From Melitaea cinxia (Eukaryota > Arthropoda > Insecta > Lepidoptera > Nymphalidae), in NCBI RefSeq assembly GCF_905220565.1, contig NC_059408.1:12958508-13022507 (forward strand): DNA of 64,000 nt. The letters are read 5' to 3'. Every line of letters begins with the position of its first letter. Position 1 is the first letter of the stretch. The notes beneath the pieces are model-generated. The model did not search any database and was not told the DNA's origin. It saw nothing but the letters and a program-made list of their open reading frames with translations. Below are positions 44,261-54,664 of the stretch, piece by piece. Position numbers and translations under genes: made by a program.

Positions 44261-45007
44261 CTTGTAAATACAATTACACAGCATTCAAAATCAAACATGC
44301 TATATTACAACTATAGTTAATAAAAAAGTTTAGCCGGTCTGCATCATTCTATGAATAGACTTTTAATCCCCGTTTTAACTGACATTAATAGTTTTAATTA
44401 TGAGAAGATATTGAGGAGGGTTTGATTTTGTTATGGTTGGAGTTAAATCACTGTTTGAAAGCAGGAAGTATAAAATGGAAGGCTCGAAATATCGACGTGG
44501 AAGTTGTATGTAAGGAATAATCATGTACATTTATCTTTATCGACATTTCAGCAAAAAGAGCCACTACCAAACCACTACAAAGATAGTCTAAACAAGTTTT
44601 TTTATTGATAACAGAGAGACTGTGTATCGTGTATACATGTGTTTGTTTTATTTTTTACTATATAATAAAAATCAGATTACGATTTCATGTAGTTTATGCT
44701 ATTGTATACGCTAGGGGTGTCAAAGATACGGTCCGCGATCGCAATGTGTTACAGTAAGAAGAATCATGACTTCGCTCGATTCCTCTACGGAAGTTTTAAA
44801 AAACGCACTTCACTTTTTTTATGTAAATTTGGTCTGCCTACACATTGTAAATTTAATATATTCCTCTGCGAAATTTTGTTTGACACCCCTGGTGTACACT
44901 TATATCTTAATTTATAATATTATTTCCCAGAATTTTGTTAGGGCTACAAGAAAATACGTGGCCATAAAATTAAATAACTGAAAAAAATAAACGGCGGAAT
45001 TACCTAA
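44261..45007. other. AT-rich DNA
   Basis: Nothing supported. Overlapping ORFs at 44696-44981 have no domain signature. Confidence 0.4.
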
Positions 45008-45190
45008 TTAATAATAATAATAATAATAATAATAATTTATTTATTCACTCCTATTAACAAAACAATTTACAGTACGTTAAGTATTCACATTTTAAACAGA
45101 AACATATACAAGTTAACGTTGGCAGCCGTAATAGTATAAACTGTGATACAGCTGCCTGCGTCTTCCACTGTGAGATATAAGACATAGCAA
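45008..45190 (-). repeat. Probable LINE 3' end with ATT tail
   Basis: An (AAT)n run (45008-45036) precedes TTTATTTATTCACTCC and AACAAAACAATTTACAGTAC on plus. Read on minus this is a UTR ending in AATAAATAAATT(ATT)n, the common form of a non-LTR element end. Confidence 0.4.
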
Positions 45191-45330
45191 TACGTACAGA
45201 CATTACGTACATAACAGGTGCAAATCTACTTGAGAAATATTATAAAAATAGTATTTAAACAATATTGTCTTTCTTTTTTGGGGGTAATAAAGTGTGTGCG
45301 GGTGTGCTCATTTTTACTCCATATCTATAT

Positions 45331-45369
45331 GTGTGTGTGTGTGTGTGTATGAGTGTGGGTGTGTGTGTA

Positions 45370-45407
<38 letters not shown>

Positions 45408-45450
45408 TGTTCATGTGTATACGTGTGAGCGTGCGTGTGCGCATGTGTGT
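45331..45450. repeat. (TG)n microsatellite
   Basis: Interrupted TG repeat, longest pure run about 45372-45404, with GA, AT and TT interruptions. It borders the 3' tail of the LINE on the right. Confidence 0.9.
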
Positions 45451-45474
45451 TAGAAGAAACATTTTTTTTTTTTT

Positions 45475-48438
45475 TTAATAATGAATTACATTTTCAGTCT
45501 CGACAAAATCAAGTGATTGAAGCCAGCCGCGAATTACTTTTTTACAGTGCATTGTTTTAAGGGGAAAAATATTGTTCACTTTATTTGCATTATTATAGAG
45601 GTGAGCGCCAATGATATAAAATTGCTGTTTTGCAAGAGATGTATTATGTGACGGTATTGTACACACCCTACTTCTGTTGCGCTTTTGAGAGGGATTATAT
45701 ATTAAACTTTTGTGCTTACGAAGTATTGACTGCATGATGAATATCTGCCTGACAGTGAGAACAGAACATTCACGATATAGGAGTGCTGTGGAATATCTTC
45801 GTGGTCTTTTAGACAAAACTTTGAGAATTGCACGCTGCGCACGCTCCAGTGGTAGCAGCGTAGTAATATTAGTGCCTCCCCATGTGACAACACAATACTG
45901 AAGCAAGGTCTGAACAAGTGCATAATAAACATTCATTAGTATGTCACGGTCTGCAGACATCCTAAGTTTATAGAAAATAGGAATCAATTTTCTTACACGT
46001 GCTGTTAAAGCCTGAACATGTAGGGACCAGTTGAGATGTTTATCTATAATAATACCAAGATATTTTGTACTGGGTGTAGAAGTTAAGCTGGGACAGTGAC
46101 ATTCACAATCGTCGTCTGACTTATCACAATGATGAGCTCTTATACAAAAATCACTTGAGGGCTGGGTATTTGCACGTAGTGAAAAAGTCATATATGTGGT
46201 CTTATCCAGATTAAGAGTCAGCAAGCTATCATCTAAATATTTTATAATTTGTTTCAATGCATTTTCTGTGTGATTGTGTACCTCTGCCCAGTCTTTCCCA
46301 TGTAGAATCAGCGCTGTATCATCTGCGTAGGTAATTATTTCACAGTTAGTTAATCGCAGACCACACAAACTGTTAATGTAAACCAAAAACAATGTCGGAC
46401 CAAGGACACTGCCCTGTGGGACTCCATATGTTAACTTAGTGTCACCACTGGTGCGATTTCCTATTTTGACACATTGGGTACGATTCGAAAGGTAATCACG
46501 AAAAATATCCAATGCAGTTCCACGTATTCCAATTGACTCCAGCCTTTCCAAGAGTAATGGTATAGACACAGTATCGAACGCCTTAGATAAATCTATAAAG
46601 ACTCCCAGGACTTTATTTCTATTATCTAGGTGCTTGACAACAGTCTCAGTGAGTTTTAAGGTAGCGTCTTCAGTAGATTTACCCTTTACGAAACCATATT
46701 GATTATCGGCAATGGCATTAGTTTTATGTAAAAATTTGATAAGCCTGTTATTTAGAAGTTTTTCTAGTATTTTTGAGACTGTTGTCAGCACTGAAATTGG
46801 TCTATAGTTACCAACACTATCTTTGACGCCATTTTTGTGGATGGGATGCACCAAAGCTCTTTTTAAAATGTCTGGAAAAGTTCCCGTGGCAAAGCATTGA
46901 TTAAAAATGTGCGTCAAGGGACGAATAATATATATCTTTGATAATTTGATAACTTGAGTTGAAATTTCATCCACACCTGTAGCGCAGTTATTTTTAAGGT
47001 TGTTAATAATGGTCTCAACCTCACTCTGATCCACGTCAAATAAAGCCATTGAGTCAATCTGAGAGAGTTGCGCGGTTGTTTTCACTGCGTTAGGAAGGCA
47101 ATTAGGTCTTTTAGATAGTATTTCATCCGCAAGAGCCTTGCCTATTTCTGCAAAATAATTATTTACTAAGTTAAGTGAAATATGAGGGTCCTCATCAAGA
47201 CTTAACAATTCTGTTGGGGCTGATTGTGGATTCCTCAGATTGACTACTCTATTTATAGTATCCCACATGCCTTTAGGATTAGTTTTATTTTTCTTAAATT
47301 ATTCTGCTTCATATTCAGTTTTTAATTTTTTTAAAAGGTTATTAGAAAAGTTACGGTATCTGGTGTATGTGAGTTTTAGTATAGCATTAGCACTGTTTTG
47401 TTTTGCTTTTTTGTGTAGTTTATCACGATTTCTAATACAACGTATAAGGCCTGGTGTAAGCCACGGCTTAATAGCACGCAATCGATGTGGGACGTGTATT
47501 AACTTGGAGTGTTTATAAATGGCGTTCGATACTAAATGTATAAAAACATTAGCTCCCTGATTCGCGTTTTTAGCTTCGTACACTTGATTAAAATTTGTAC
47601 AGGATAACTCGTGTAACAAACTAGGGTAATCTATCCTTCTGATAGTAGCTTTAGCCTGACTTCTTTTTATATTGCATTCCAGGACAAATACCGTAGGAGC
47701 ATGATCGGTTATCAGAGAATCGAGAATAAAAGTCTTGGAATATCTGTCTGACCTCAATAAAACATGGTCAAGACAACTGTCCAAACGAGTTGGAAGTTCA
47801 TGCGTTGGTATCAGACCATAAGATGCAATAAGGTCCAAATATTTATGTCGGTTCGAATCAGTGCTATTTGAGGCAATATTTACATTAATATCTCCAACCA
47901 GAACAACCGATCTTTCTGATGCTAAGGACGTCAAACACTTATCCAAACCATCACAAAAATTATCTATATTAGTATATGAAGGGGATCTATATACTGCTAA
48001 AATAACAATTCCGTTGGAGATAGTCACGATTAAACTATTTGCATCTCCAATATTAGTTTCAAGCTTACAACTATGTTTCAGATTTGATTTTACATATACG
48101 ACAACGCCATCGTTCTGTTTTAGATAAGTTGAAACATAGGACACATACCCTGATAGCACTGGAGTTGTTGACATTTTACTTATCCAGCACTCCGTCAACA
48201 CAAGAACATCACATGATATGGGGATTCTTTCCAAAAGGACAGTAAAATCATCAAAGTTACATGCTATGCTGCGGATATTCATATGCATAACTGAAATAAA
48301 ACTTCGAGGGGAACTAATGTAATCAGTTATGGCTTCTGGACTACATATTATAGACTTCGATACACGAAAACAATCAATGTCTCTGGATATATTTGCTATC
48401 TGATCAGCCATTGGAAATGATAGTAATCCCTTGTGCAT
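45475..48438 (-). pseudogene. LINE ORF2: endonuclease-RT with one in-frame stop
   Basis: One reading frame of about 987 codons broken by a single stop (plus 47299-47301). The two halves (379 and 597 codons) are in the same frame, ten codons apart after the stop. Endonuclease half: MNIRSI, LTECWIS, VYRSPS, VGDINVNI and ITDHAP. RT half: NNCATGVDEI, NYRPISVLTTVSKILEKLL, DNQYGFVKGKSTEDA, GVFIDLSKAFDTV, YGVPQGSVLGPTLF and YADD (residues 314-317 of the second half). It then has TKYLGIIIDKHLNW and a C-terminal tail. All catalytic residues remain, so the stop is probably the only major lesion. The terminal TAA shares its As with the poly(A) tail, so there is no 3' UTR. The frame and its match to jockey/CR1-type LINEs are clear; the exact clade is not. 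Confidence 0.88.
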
Positions 48439-48925
48439 TTATGGCACAAAACTGTTGCGGCAGATAAAGATTATGTAATGTAGCGAGAATTATACAGTTG
48501 TGTATGTTGCTATAGAAGACTGAGAGGCGGTGTGTAGTTTGTTGGTAGGAAAGACTGCTCTGCCAGATAAAGATTGTGTGTTGTGTTGAAATTATGTTGC
48601 TGTGTGTGTTGGTGGACATAATTGTACTGATTGGATGGACGAGTGTGATTAGATGAACGGTGATTGTGTATTTTAGTAGGATATGTTTAGTGTACACAAA
48701 CAAGATACAACTCTTATTTAAGGACCCCATACATGACCGTAATATGTAAGAAAGACAAATTTCAAAATTTGTTGTTATATAAAGTAACAGAACGATATTA
48801 ATGATTTTTGATACCAAGCAATTAAATATAAACAAAAATACGAAAAAAGTAACGTAGACTATTAATATGTAGCAAAAATTATTACACAAAAAACAATAGC
48901 GTTGTGGGCTTTGGATAATAGGCAG

Positions 48926-49200
48926 TCATTTATTATTTTGGTGAAGCAGCTTACTCAAGTCAGCTACAGCATCGATGCGACGGCTTGGTGCACCTTCCTC
49001 TTTGCGCAAGAAAATCTTCCCATGAGCAGTCCAGCAATATTTATATCCGTGCTCTTTACTAAAGTGACGAGTGTGGAAGTATAGGTTCCTTGCAGACTGG
49101 GTAAGCATCTCCGAGACGAAAACAGGTCTTTGTTGTCCGTCAATTTTCAGATCAATTAATATATACAATATACTCGTCAATTTTAACCCATGCAGGGGTC
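48926..49200 (-). pseudogene. LINE ORF1 C-terminal remnant
   Basis: Minus-strand residues KIDGQQRPVFVSEML, LYFHTRHFSKEHGYKYCW, GKIFLRKEEGAPSRRIDAVA and DLSKLL end at a TGA (48926-48928). The pattern resembles the C-terminal domain of ORF1 proteins in CR1/jockey-type LINEs (aromatic residues, YKYCW...GKIFLRK). Upstream, LTPAWVKID is separated by a 37-nt insertion bounded by AAATTGAC repeats, which shifts the frame. No true start codon is present. Its likely role in the intact element is RNA binding or chaperoning. Confidence 0.6.
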
Positions 49201-49382
49201 AATTTTCTTATACTCCTTAAAGGTGGTTTACAAATACCACTGTATAACTGAATCAAGAGCACGTAATACATTACATTTATTTTCGCAGATCTCTAATTAC
49301 TAGGTACGAGTAACTTTAGTAGCAAACGGAACTAAACAAAGAAACTAGGCAAACTACTTTCCCGTTTACTTTCTTCTTCTTG

Positions 49383-49796
49383 TGCCTCTTCTCTACGAAG
49401 GTTGGCGACCATCATGGCTATCTTAATCTTCGAGGCTGCAGCACGGAAGAGAGAGCGAGTACTTAGCTTAAACCATTCACAGAGGTTCTTCAGCTAGGGT
49501 GTTTTCCTTGTGCCCGGTCGGCGTTTTCCCTCGATTTTTTCTTGAATCACAAGCTGAAGAATCCGATATCTGCGTCCTCTTATTATGTGACAAAAATACT
49601 GCAACTTCATCTCCTTCACAGTTCTCATCATTTCCATCTTTTTATTCATTCGACGCAGAACCTCAACATTTGTTATTTTCATAGTCCAATGTATTCGGAG
49701 CATACGTCTGTATATCCACGTATACTCCATATCTCGTTTACTTAACAAGAACCAAATAAAGAATTGGATTAAAGTACGGAAACTACACAAGTTCAA
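49383..49796 (-). pseudogene. LINE C-terminal fragment, third type
   Basis: Minus-strand translation: WIYRRMLRIHWTMKITNVEV, LRRMNKKMEMMRTVKEMKLQ, YFCHIIRGRRYRILQLVIQE, KIEGKRRPGTRK. After a stop it continues LKNLCEWFK, SLFRAAASKIKIAMMVANLR. This is the distal tail of an endonuclease-RT LINE of the same broad kind as the fragment at 22568-23391 (compare LKYFRHIVRN), but a different family. No catalytic motif remains. Confidence 0.75.
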
Positions 49797-50095
49797 TAGT
49801 CCAAAACAATTTTAAACTAGTACACAACTTTTTTCAATCTTGATGAATGGCGCGATATCGAACCACGTGCTGTAATAAAACGGAAACCAATAAAAAACGT
49901 TATAAATCTTTAGCAGCGCTACAGCGTAGACTTTGTTTTTTTTTTAGCTATATTTCGTATGTCACGTACGCCTTCTTTACACCGTATAAACGTATATTCC
50001 GGTCAAAGGAAACATTATAATGTCAAAATCTCAACAGAGCTGAATTTTGTTAGAGTCCTTGGGTAAACCAGTAGAACTTTGAGACCAGCGACATT
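49797..50095. other. AT-rich DNA
   Basis: No feature recognised. Confidence 0.4.
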
Positions 50096-50098
50096 TAA

Positions 50099-51020
50099 GG
50101 GCGGAGTTCACCGACTTTTAAAACGGCTGTTTATCAGTTAAACAACTGATTAAATCATTTTTACTGTTCACCATACGTTAACCAGTGTTTACAGCCCTTA
50201 AACAGTCGATTACTATAACCGAGCTCTACAGCATTGTTTAACCGTCCATTAATGCCATATTCGGACATCTGCTCAACAGATTCTGCTGTGACTTTACAAC
50301 AGTTGCAACATTACGTTATTAGTTGAAAGTTTTTGATGAGAGATAAACACATAGTCAGTTTTCAATTTCAATGTATTAATTGATAACTATCAAGACTTTA
50401 GGCCTTCTTGAAAATCTAGAAAATATAGAGACCAAAACAAGGAGACCTAGAGTACCTGTTTCAAATGCGTCGTAATTATTACGAAGAATACAATGATTCC
50501 TCATTTAAAACTAGATTCCGTTTGTCAAAACCTCTTTTTTAAAGCTGCCATTTTTCAAGTAAACCGTAATTTAAAAATAAAACACTCACAACAGAACAAA
50601 ATAATAATCAACACAAAGAATGCTAGCACGTGCAAAGAAATAATAAAAAAAATTGACAATGACAGCGCCGTGCCGTTATTACCCATCCAAATTGGACACT
50701 ACATGCTAACGTAACAGTTTCCAATGCGTTCTCGAACTTCTCAAGTTGAAAGCGTTTTATTTTATGCTACTAACTATAGATGGCACCAAAACTCGTGTCG
50801 ACTAAATAAAACTATGTGACTTCCCTAATGAGTAGACTTATAGCATTCATTCATTAGTGGTTCAAACACTCTGAGCGTATGGTGATTGCCTGATTTAGTA
50901 ACCACGGTTAAAATATTCGTGGTGAACAGTGAATACTTTACCGGGTGCATAACCGATGTTTAGGAATTCATCGGCTGATTACTCAAACATTGGTTAAATG
51001 ATAGTCGGTGAACTCCACCC
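50099..51020. mobile_element. PIF/Harbinger-type DNA transposon, defective
   Basis: 922 bp bounded by 18-bp terminal inverted repeats, GGGCGGAGTTCACCGACT on the left and the complement of GGGTGGAGTTCACCGACT on the right (one mismatch). Flanked by TAA on both sides (50096-50098 and 51021-51023), the 3-bp duplication typical of PIF/Harbinger. The interior keeps a transposase-like N-terminus at about 50466-50545 but no catalytic core. Subterminal regions are rich in GTTAAAC/GTTTAAC-type motifs, possible transposase-binding repeats. It would need a helper element to move. Confidence 0.8.
50466..50560 (+). pseudogene. Harbinger transposase N-terminal remnant
   Basis: Plus-strand residues MRRNYYEEYNDSSFKTRFRL then SK resemble the start of HARBI1-type nucleases, where an acidic-aromatic stretch precedes FxxRFRLSK. 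The frame stops soon after and the DDE domain is missing. Its place inside a TAA-flanked inverted-repeat element supports the call. Confidence 0.55.
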
Positions 51021-51023
51021 TAA

Positions 51024-52216
51024 GAATGGTGATATTTGTTTCAACTCGTGCACCCAAGGTTTCTACCAAAATTCAATTTTGTCGTCGTTTTGTTGTTTGA
51101 TCACTATTCTTTTGTCTGATTTGATCGGATTATAAAAACGAAACTTTGTAGCCGATATTGTAAATAATTATTATTGAATGTTAATCCTCATGATGAGTAG
51201 CGAACAAGCGTCTACCACTTAAACTTGAACATTGTGCTTTGACAGCCTGTGCATGTCCCCCTGTCGGCCAAATGCTTATATTTAGGAGAAGGACGTATGT
51301 CTTAGGTACTTAATATAATACGAAATAAATATCCACCGAATAATAAAAAGGACCTATTAATAGTAACAATAATAAAAATGTTTTAAAAAATTTATTAGCT
51401 ATACTTTATATTAGATGTTTGGTTTTCAATAATGCTTTTAATATTATTTTTTCTTAGTATTGGATTAAATAAAGCCATATAAATATTAAATAATATTTAT
51501 ATGGCTTTAAATTAAAAAGAATAATAGAAGATTATTTTAAAATATGTATAAAAATTAATTGTTATTGTCAGTAATAAAACTGTATCTGGCCACCACGTGT
51601 AACCACAAGAAGGAAATCAAAAATAAACATCGCATCAAACAGACACGCAAAACCAATAAAACTTTCAGTGTAACTAAACCATAACTGACAAAAATTTTAC
51701 AGTTAAAACCAGACGCGCCGATTTTATTCAAATAGTAAAAGTTTCCTGTACTGTATAGTCGTACTTTTATTACTTTTTACTGTCTTGACGTAATCTTTTG
51801 ATTCAAACAGGAGTTAGTGATATAAATACTCCATTCGGATTTACAAGTATTATTCTGTTCATATTAAAGTACTATTTGAGATCAGTTACTTGTATAACTT
51901 TAAGATTTTAATTATAAAGCAAACCCTAAATCATTGGTTGTAATTATGACTTTTTCATTGATATCTTTAAAAAAAATTCCAGCTTATTGATAGTTTTTAC
52001 GTGCTTCGAGCACAAAAAATTTACACAAATTGTGAATAAGAAATTTAGACACCACTTTTGAAGGTGCATTATGAAGATGCTAGCAACTTGACACTCGTGT
52101 CTTGTTACTTGTTTTATATGCTATTGAGTTTAAACCAAAAAGTTTTTGATCATTTATGTACAGCGATGTTCACAAGAGTGATTGTGTTTCTTAAGTGCGA
52201 TTTATTTCCACCGGTC
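51024..52216. other. AT-rich DNA
   Basis: No gene. It contains the perfect palindromic hairpin listed separately. Confidence 0.4.
51470..51509. repeat. Perfect 18-bp-arm hairpin
   Basis: TAAAGCCATATAAATATT, a 4-nt loop AAAT, then the exact complement. It could be a tiny inverted-repeat element, a terminator-like RNA structure or a replication-slippage product. Confidence 0.7.
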
Positions 52217-52414
52217 TCATTCAAACAATCCAAATAAACGGGCTCCTGTCCACATAAACGCATTGTAGCCGATAACGCAAACTTTTGCTGTCCGAATAGA
52301 AACCTCGAGTTTAGGATACGTACATGCGTAGGTTAAAACGTAGACCTTGGACTCAAACAACTTCTTTTCAGGCTTGAAATACATTGCAAAAGCATGCGTT
52401 ACTTTAACAACCAT
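52217..52414 (-). CDS. Small ORF, 65 aa, uncertain
   Basis: Minus-strand ORF starting MVVKVTHAFAMYFKPEKKLF and ending FMWTGARLFGLFE before TGA. It is less AT-biased at third positions than most chance ORFs here, and AAAATGG is an acceptable start context. The middle (VSIRTAKVCVIGYNAFMWTG) could be a short hydrophobic segment. I recognise no domain. It could be a single exon of a host gene, a retrocopy fragment, or chance. Confidence 0.2.
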   Translation of the reverse strand: MVVKVTHAFAMYFKPEKKLFESKVYVLTYACTYPKLEVSIRTAKVCVIGYNAFMWTGARLFGLFE

Positions 52415-52601
52415 TTTAAGTTAAATTTGAATATTAGAATGATCTCAAAAGATTACAAAAAATTATAGCATCTGGTAAATACCACTGTCCATGCTCTATT
52501 TTGCCCCAAAAGTCAGGTCTGGTCGAGTAATTCTCGTACTTAGTCTTAAGAAATATAAGACTACTTACTTATAAATAAATATATATAAATTATTAAATAA
52601 T

Positions 52602-52816
52602 GGACCGATGGCCGTTGGAGTAGACGGGTCCTAGAGTGGAGACCGCGTCTTGGCAAATGCAGTGTGGGACGTCCTCCGGCCCGTTGGACCGACGATCTAC
52701 GTAAGATTACCGGTGTAGGCTGGATGAGGATTGCGGAAGACCGGGATGTCTGGCGCGAACTTGGGTAGGCCTATGTCCAGCAGTGGATTGCGATAGGCTG
52801 AAGTGAAAGTGAAGTG
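52602..52816 (+). mobile_element. 5'-truncated RTE LINE insertion with TSD
   Basis: 215 bp matching the last part of the LINE ORF (GACCGATGGCCGTTGGAGTA to GCGATAGGCTGAAGTGA) with only a few differences. An exact 10-bp duplication ATTAAATAAT lies at 52592-52601 and 52817-52826. The tail is a variant (GTGAAA and GTGA units). High similarity to the full copy implies a recent event by the same family. Confidence 0.88.
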
Positions 52817-53039
52817 ATTAAATAATATTATAATAAATATATTATAATTAGGCATAAAAATTTGAAAGACACTTCGCCCACCCACTTTTCAATAATCCAA
52901 ACAGTCAACAAAAAGTTTTAAGGGCTAACAAACCGTTATATTAAATAAGTTCGTTGGCAATTAATTGATATTTTAGTTTACAATTTGATTTAGCCTATCA
53001 TTTATTATTAAATTGTTTTTTTTTTTTTAATTGAAATCA

Positions 53040-53485
53040 CCTACTGCAGTAGATCTTAAGTACTGGGAGATTGACAACATATGTACAGTTACGTACACTT
53101 AACGACCATTCCACGCGCACAAAATTAACTCTCCTAATTGTGATACATGTGGAACTAAAGAAGATTTATATCACTTGTTGATGGAATGTATCAAATTGCA
53201 GACACAGAGACAAGTATTGTTTAGGAATTTAAAATTTTGTTTGTTCGATGTTGAGGCGGTGCAATTTATTCTATCGGATCTCTTATCAGAATCTGCTAGA
53301 ATGATTTTTGATTTTTATAAATTATCCCTTGTTGATTTATGTAACTAGATTTTAGTAACTGAGGTATTTTTGTTTCAGTTTTTTTTTTTTGTGCGTGTTG
53401 CGATAATTTTGTAAAAGTTACAATGGGACTGGCGTGTCCTTGTAGGACAAAAGTCCCTAAAATCAATAAAATAATAAAAAAAGGA
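53040..53485 (+). pseudogene. LINE C-terminal fragment with zinc-knuckle-like motif
   Basis: Plus-strand translation NSPNCDTCGTKEDLYHLLME then CIKLQTQRQVLFRNLKFCLF and YKLSLVDLCN to a stop at about 53347. The CDTC...H...C arrangement and its place just before the stop match the C-terminal CCHC-type region of non-LTR elements of the I/R1/jockey groups. A 3' UTR with CTGGCGTGTCCTTGTAGGAC and an A-rich end (to about 53485) follows. RT and endonuclease are absent. Confidence 0.65.
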
Positions 53486-53520
53486 TTGTACCGCAACTAT
53501 CTGTAAATATTTAGTTCTTT

Positions 53521-53650
53521 TTTTTATATCACTAGGTCGGCAAACAAGCGTACGGCTCACCTGATGGTAAGCGATTACTGTAGCTTATAGACACCTGCAA
53601 CACCAGAAGCATCGCAAGCGCGTTGCCGACCCAATCCCCGATCCCCCAAG
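53521..53650 (-). repeat. TTACCATCAGGTG-family retroelement, truncated
   Basis: Plus strand TCACTAGGTCGGCAAACAAG, CGTACGGCTCACCTGATGGT, GTTGCCGACCCAATCCCC. A T run on the left is the A tail. The 5' part is missing after about 53650. Confidence 0.65.
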
Positions 53651-54470
53651 AAGCTAGTTCTAAAGGTTTGTATTGTTATTTTGTATAGTATTATAAGATT
53701 TCGAAATAAATGTATATGGTAACGACATAGTACCGTACTCTCAAAACAAACTAAAATAAGTTTCACTGTAGTTACATTTCAGAGAGCAAATCTAAAATAC
53801 GGTAATGTCAACTATTATCTTAAGTAATGACAAGTTTATTATTCCGTTATAAAACTTATTTATATCTTTACTATATAGCATGACTTTAATATTTTAACCA
53901 ACTTCAAAATAAGGATAAGGTTCTTAATTCAAGTTTATTTGTCGTTTTAAACTACTACCTTAATTATTATGAACTTTATTGGCAACATTTCTGAATAAAT
54001 CTAATTTTATTCGCTGTTTAAGTACCTCTTTTTTAACATTTACATTCCTTACGGATAATATCATACTGTATTTATTATTTAGTCAGTCAGAAAAGTCGTC
54101 TAAATCTCGCTTATTTCTTCAACATGTATTTTCACTTTCCGTTTCATCTCGCATTAGTTAAAGAGCTGTCTCTGACGTGTATTTTTAGGATTCGGTGTAA
54201 ATATTCAGAACGAAAAAGTTACGGTTAAGTGACAATGAAGAATGAAAACTGACAACAATTAAGCTAGTCATATCTTTTAAAAATTTGTCTTTTTTTATTA
54301 ACTTAATATTTTTAGCATGTTAGTGCTCAGTACCACCATTTTTGAGCCTTATTGAGCCATATTTGAGCCTTATCCTTGACAATAGCTGCAGTAATTAGAA
54401 TTTGGTGCAGTATTCGGAAGAAATGCGTGAACAAACATTTTAGCGATGTATTTTTATTTATATACATATA
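53651..54470. other. AT-rich DNA
   Basis: No supported feature. Confidence 0.4.
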
Positions 54471-54664
54471 CTAGCTGACACCGCATACGTTGTTTTGCCA
54501 TATATGTCATTAACCCCCTTAATCCCCTCCTTATAACTTAGGGGTATGAAAAATAGATGTTAACTGATTCTCAGACCTATCCGATATGCACACAAATTTT
54601 AATAAAAATCAGTCCAGCCGTTTCGGAGGAGTATTGAAAATAACATTGTGACACGAGAATTTTA
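54471..54664 (-). mobile_element. Helitron-like element, TAGGGGTATGAAAAATAGAT type
   Basis: Plus strand CTAGCTGACACCGCATACGT, TAACTTAGGGGTATGAAAAA, CAGTCCAGCCGTTTCGGAGG, TTGTGACACGAGAATTTTAC. It ends in CTAG on minus and is related to the piece at 39905-40088. The far end is eroded. Confidence 0.6.

Larger units (their letters stand above)
45462..49200 (-). mobile_element. Jockey/CR1-superfamily LINE, nearly complete
   Basis: From the 3' end: a poly(A) tail (plus T run 45462-45476), an endonuclease-RT region (45475-48438), a ~490-bp spacer, and the C-terminal part of an ORF1 (48926-49200). Two ORFs and a poly(A) tail distinguish it from the RTE element. It is 5' truncated inside ORF1. No target duplication was identified. 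The spacer contains two related ~100-bp units, each starting CAGATAAAGATT (48461 and 48564). Confidence 0.8.

Noticed and set aside
45265..45453. ORF over the TG microsatellite (and 27020-27208 over the CA repeat)
   Set aside because: Translation is a simple VCVCVC or HTHTHT-type repeat caused by the dinucleotide run.
48404..48889. 161-codon minus ORF upstream of the LINE ORF2
   Set aside because: Low-complexity, hydrophobic, AT-driven translation overlapping the LINE spacer and the ORF2 start in another frame; the real ORF1 remnant lies upstream at 48926-49200.
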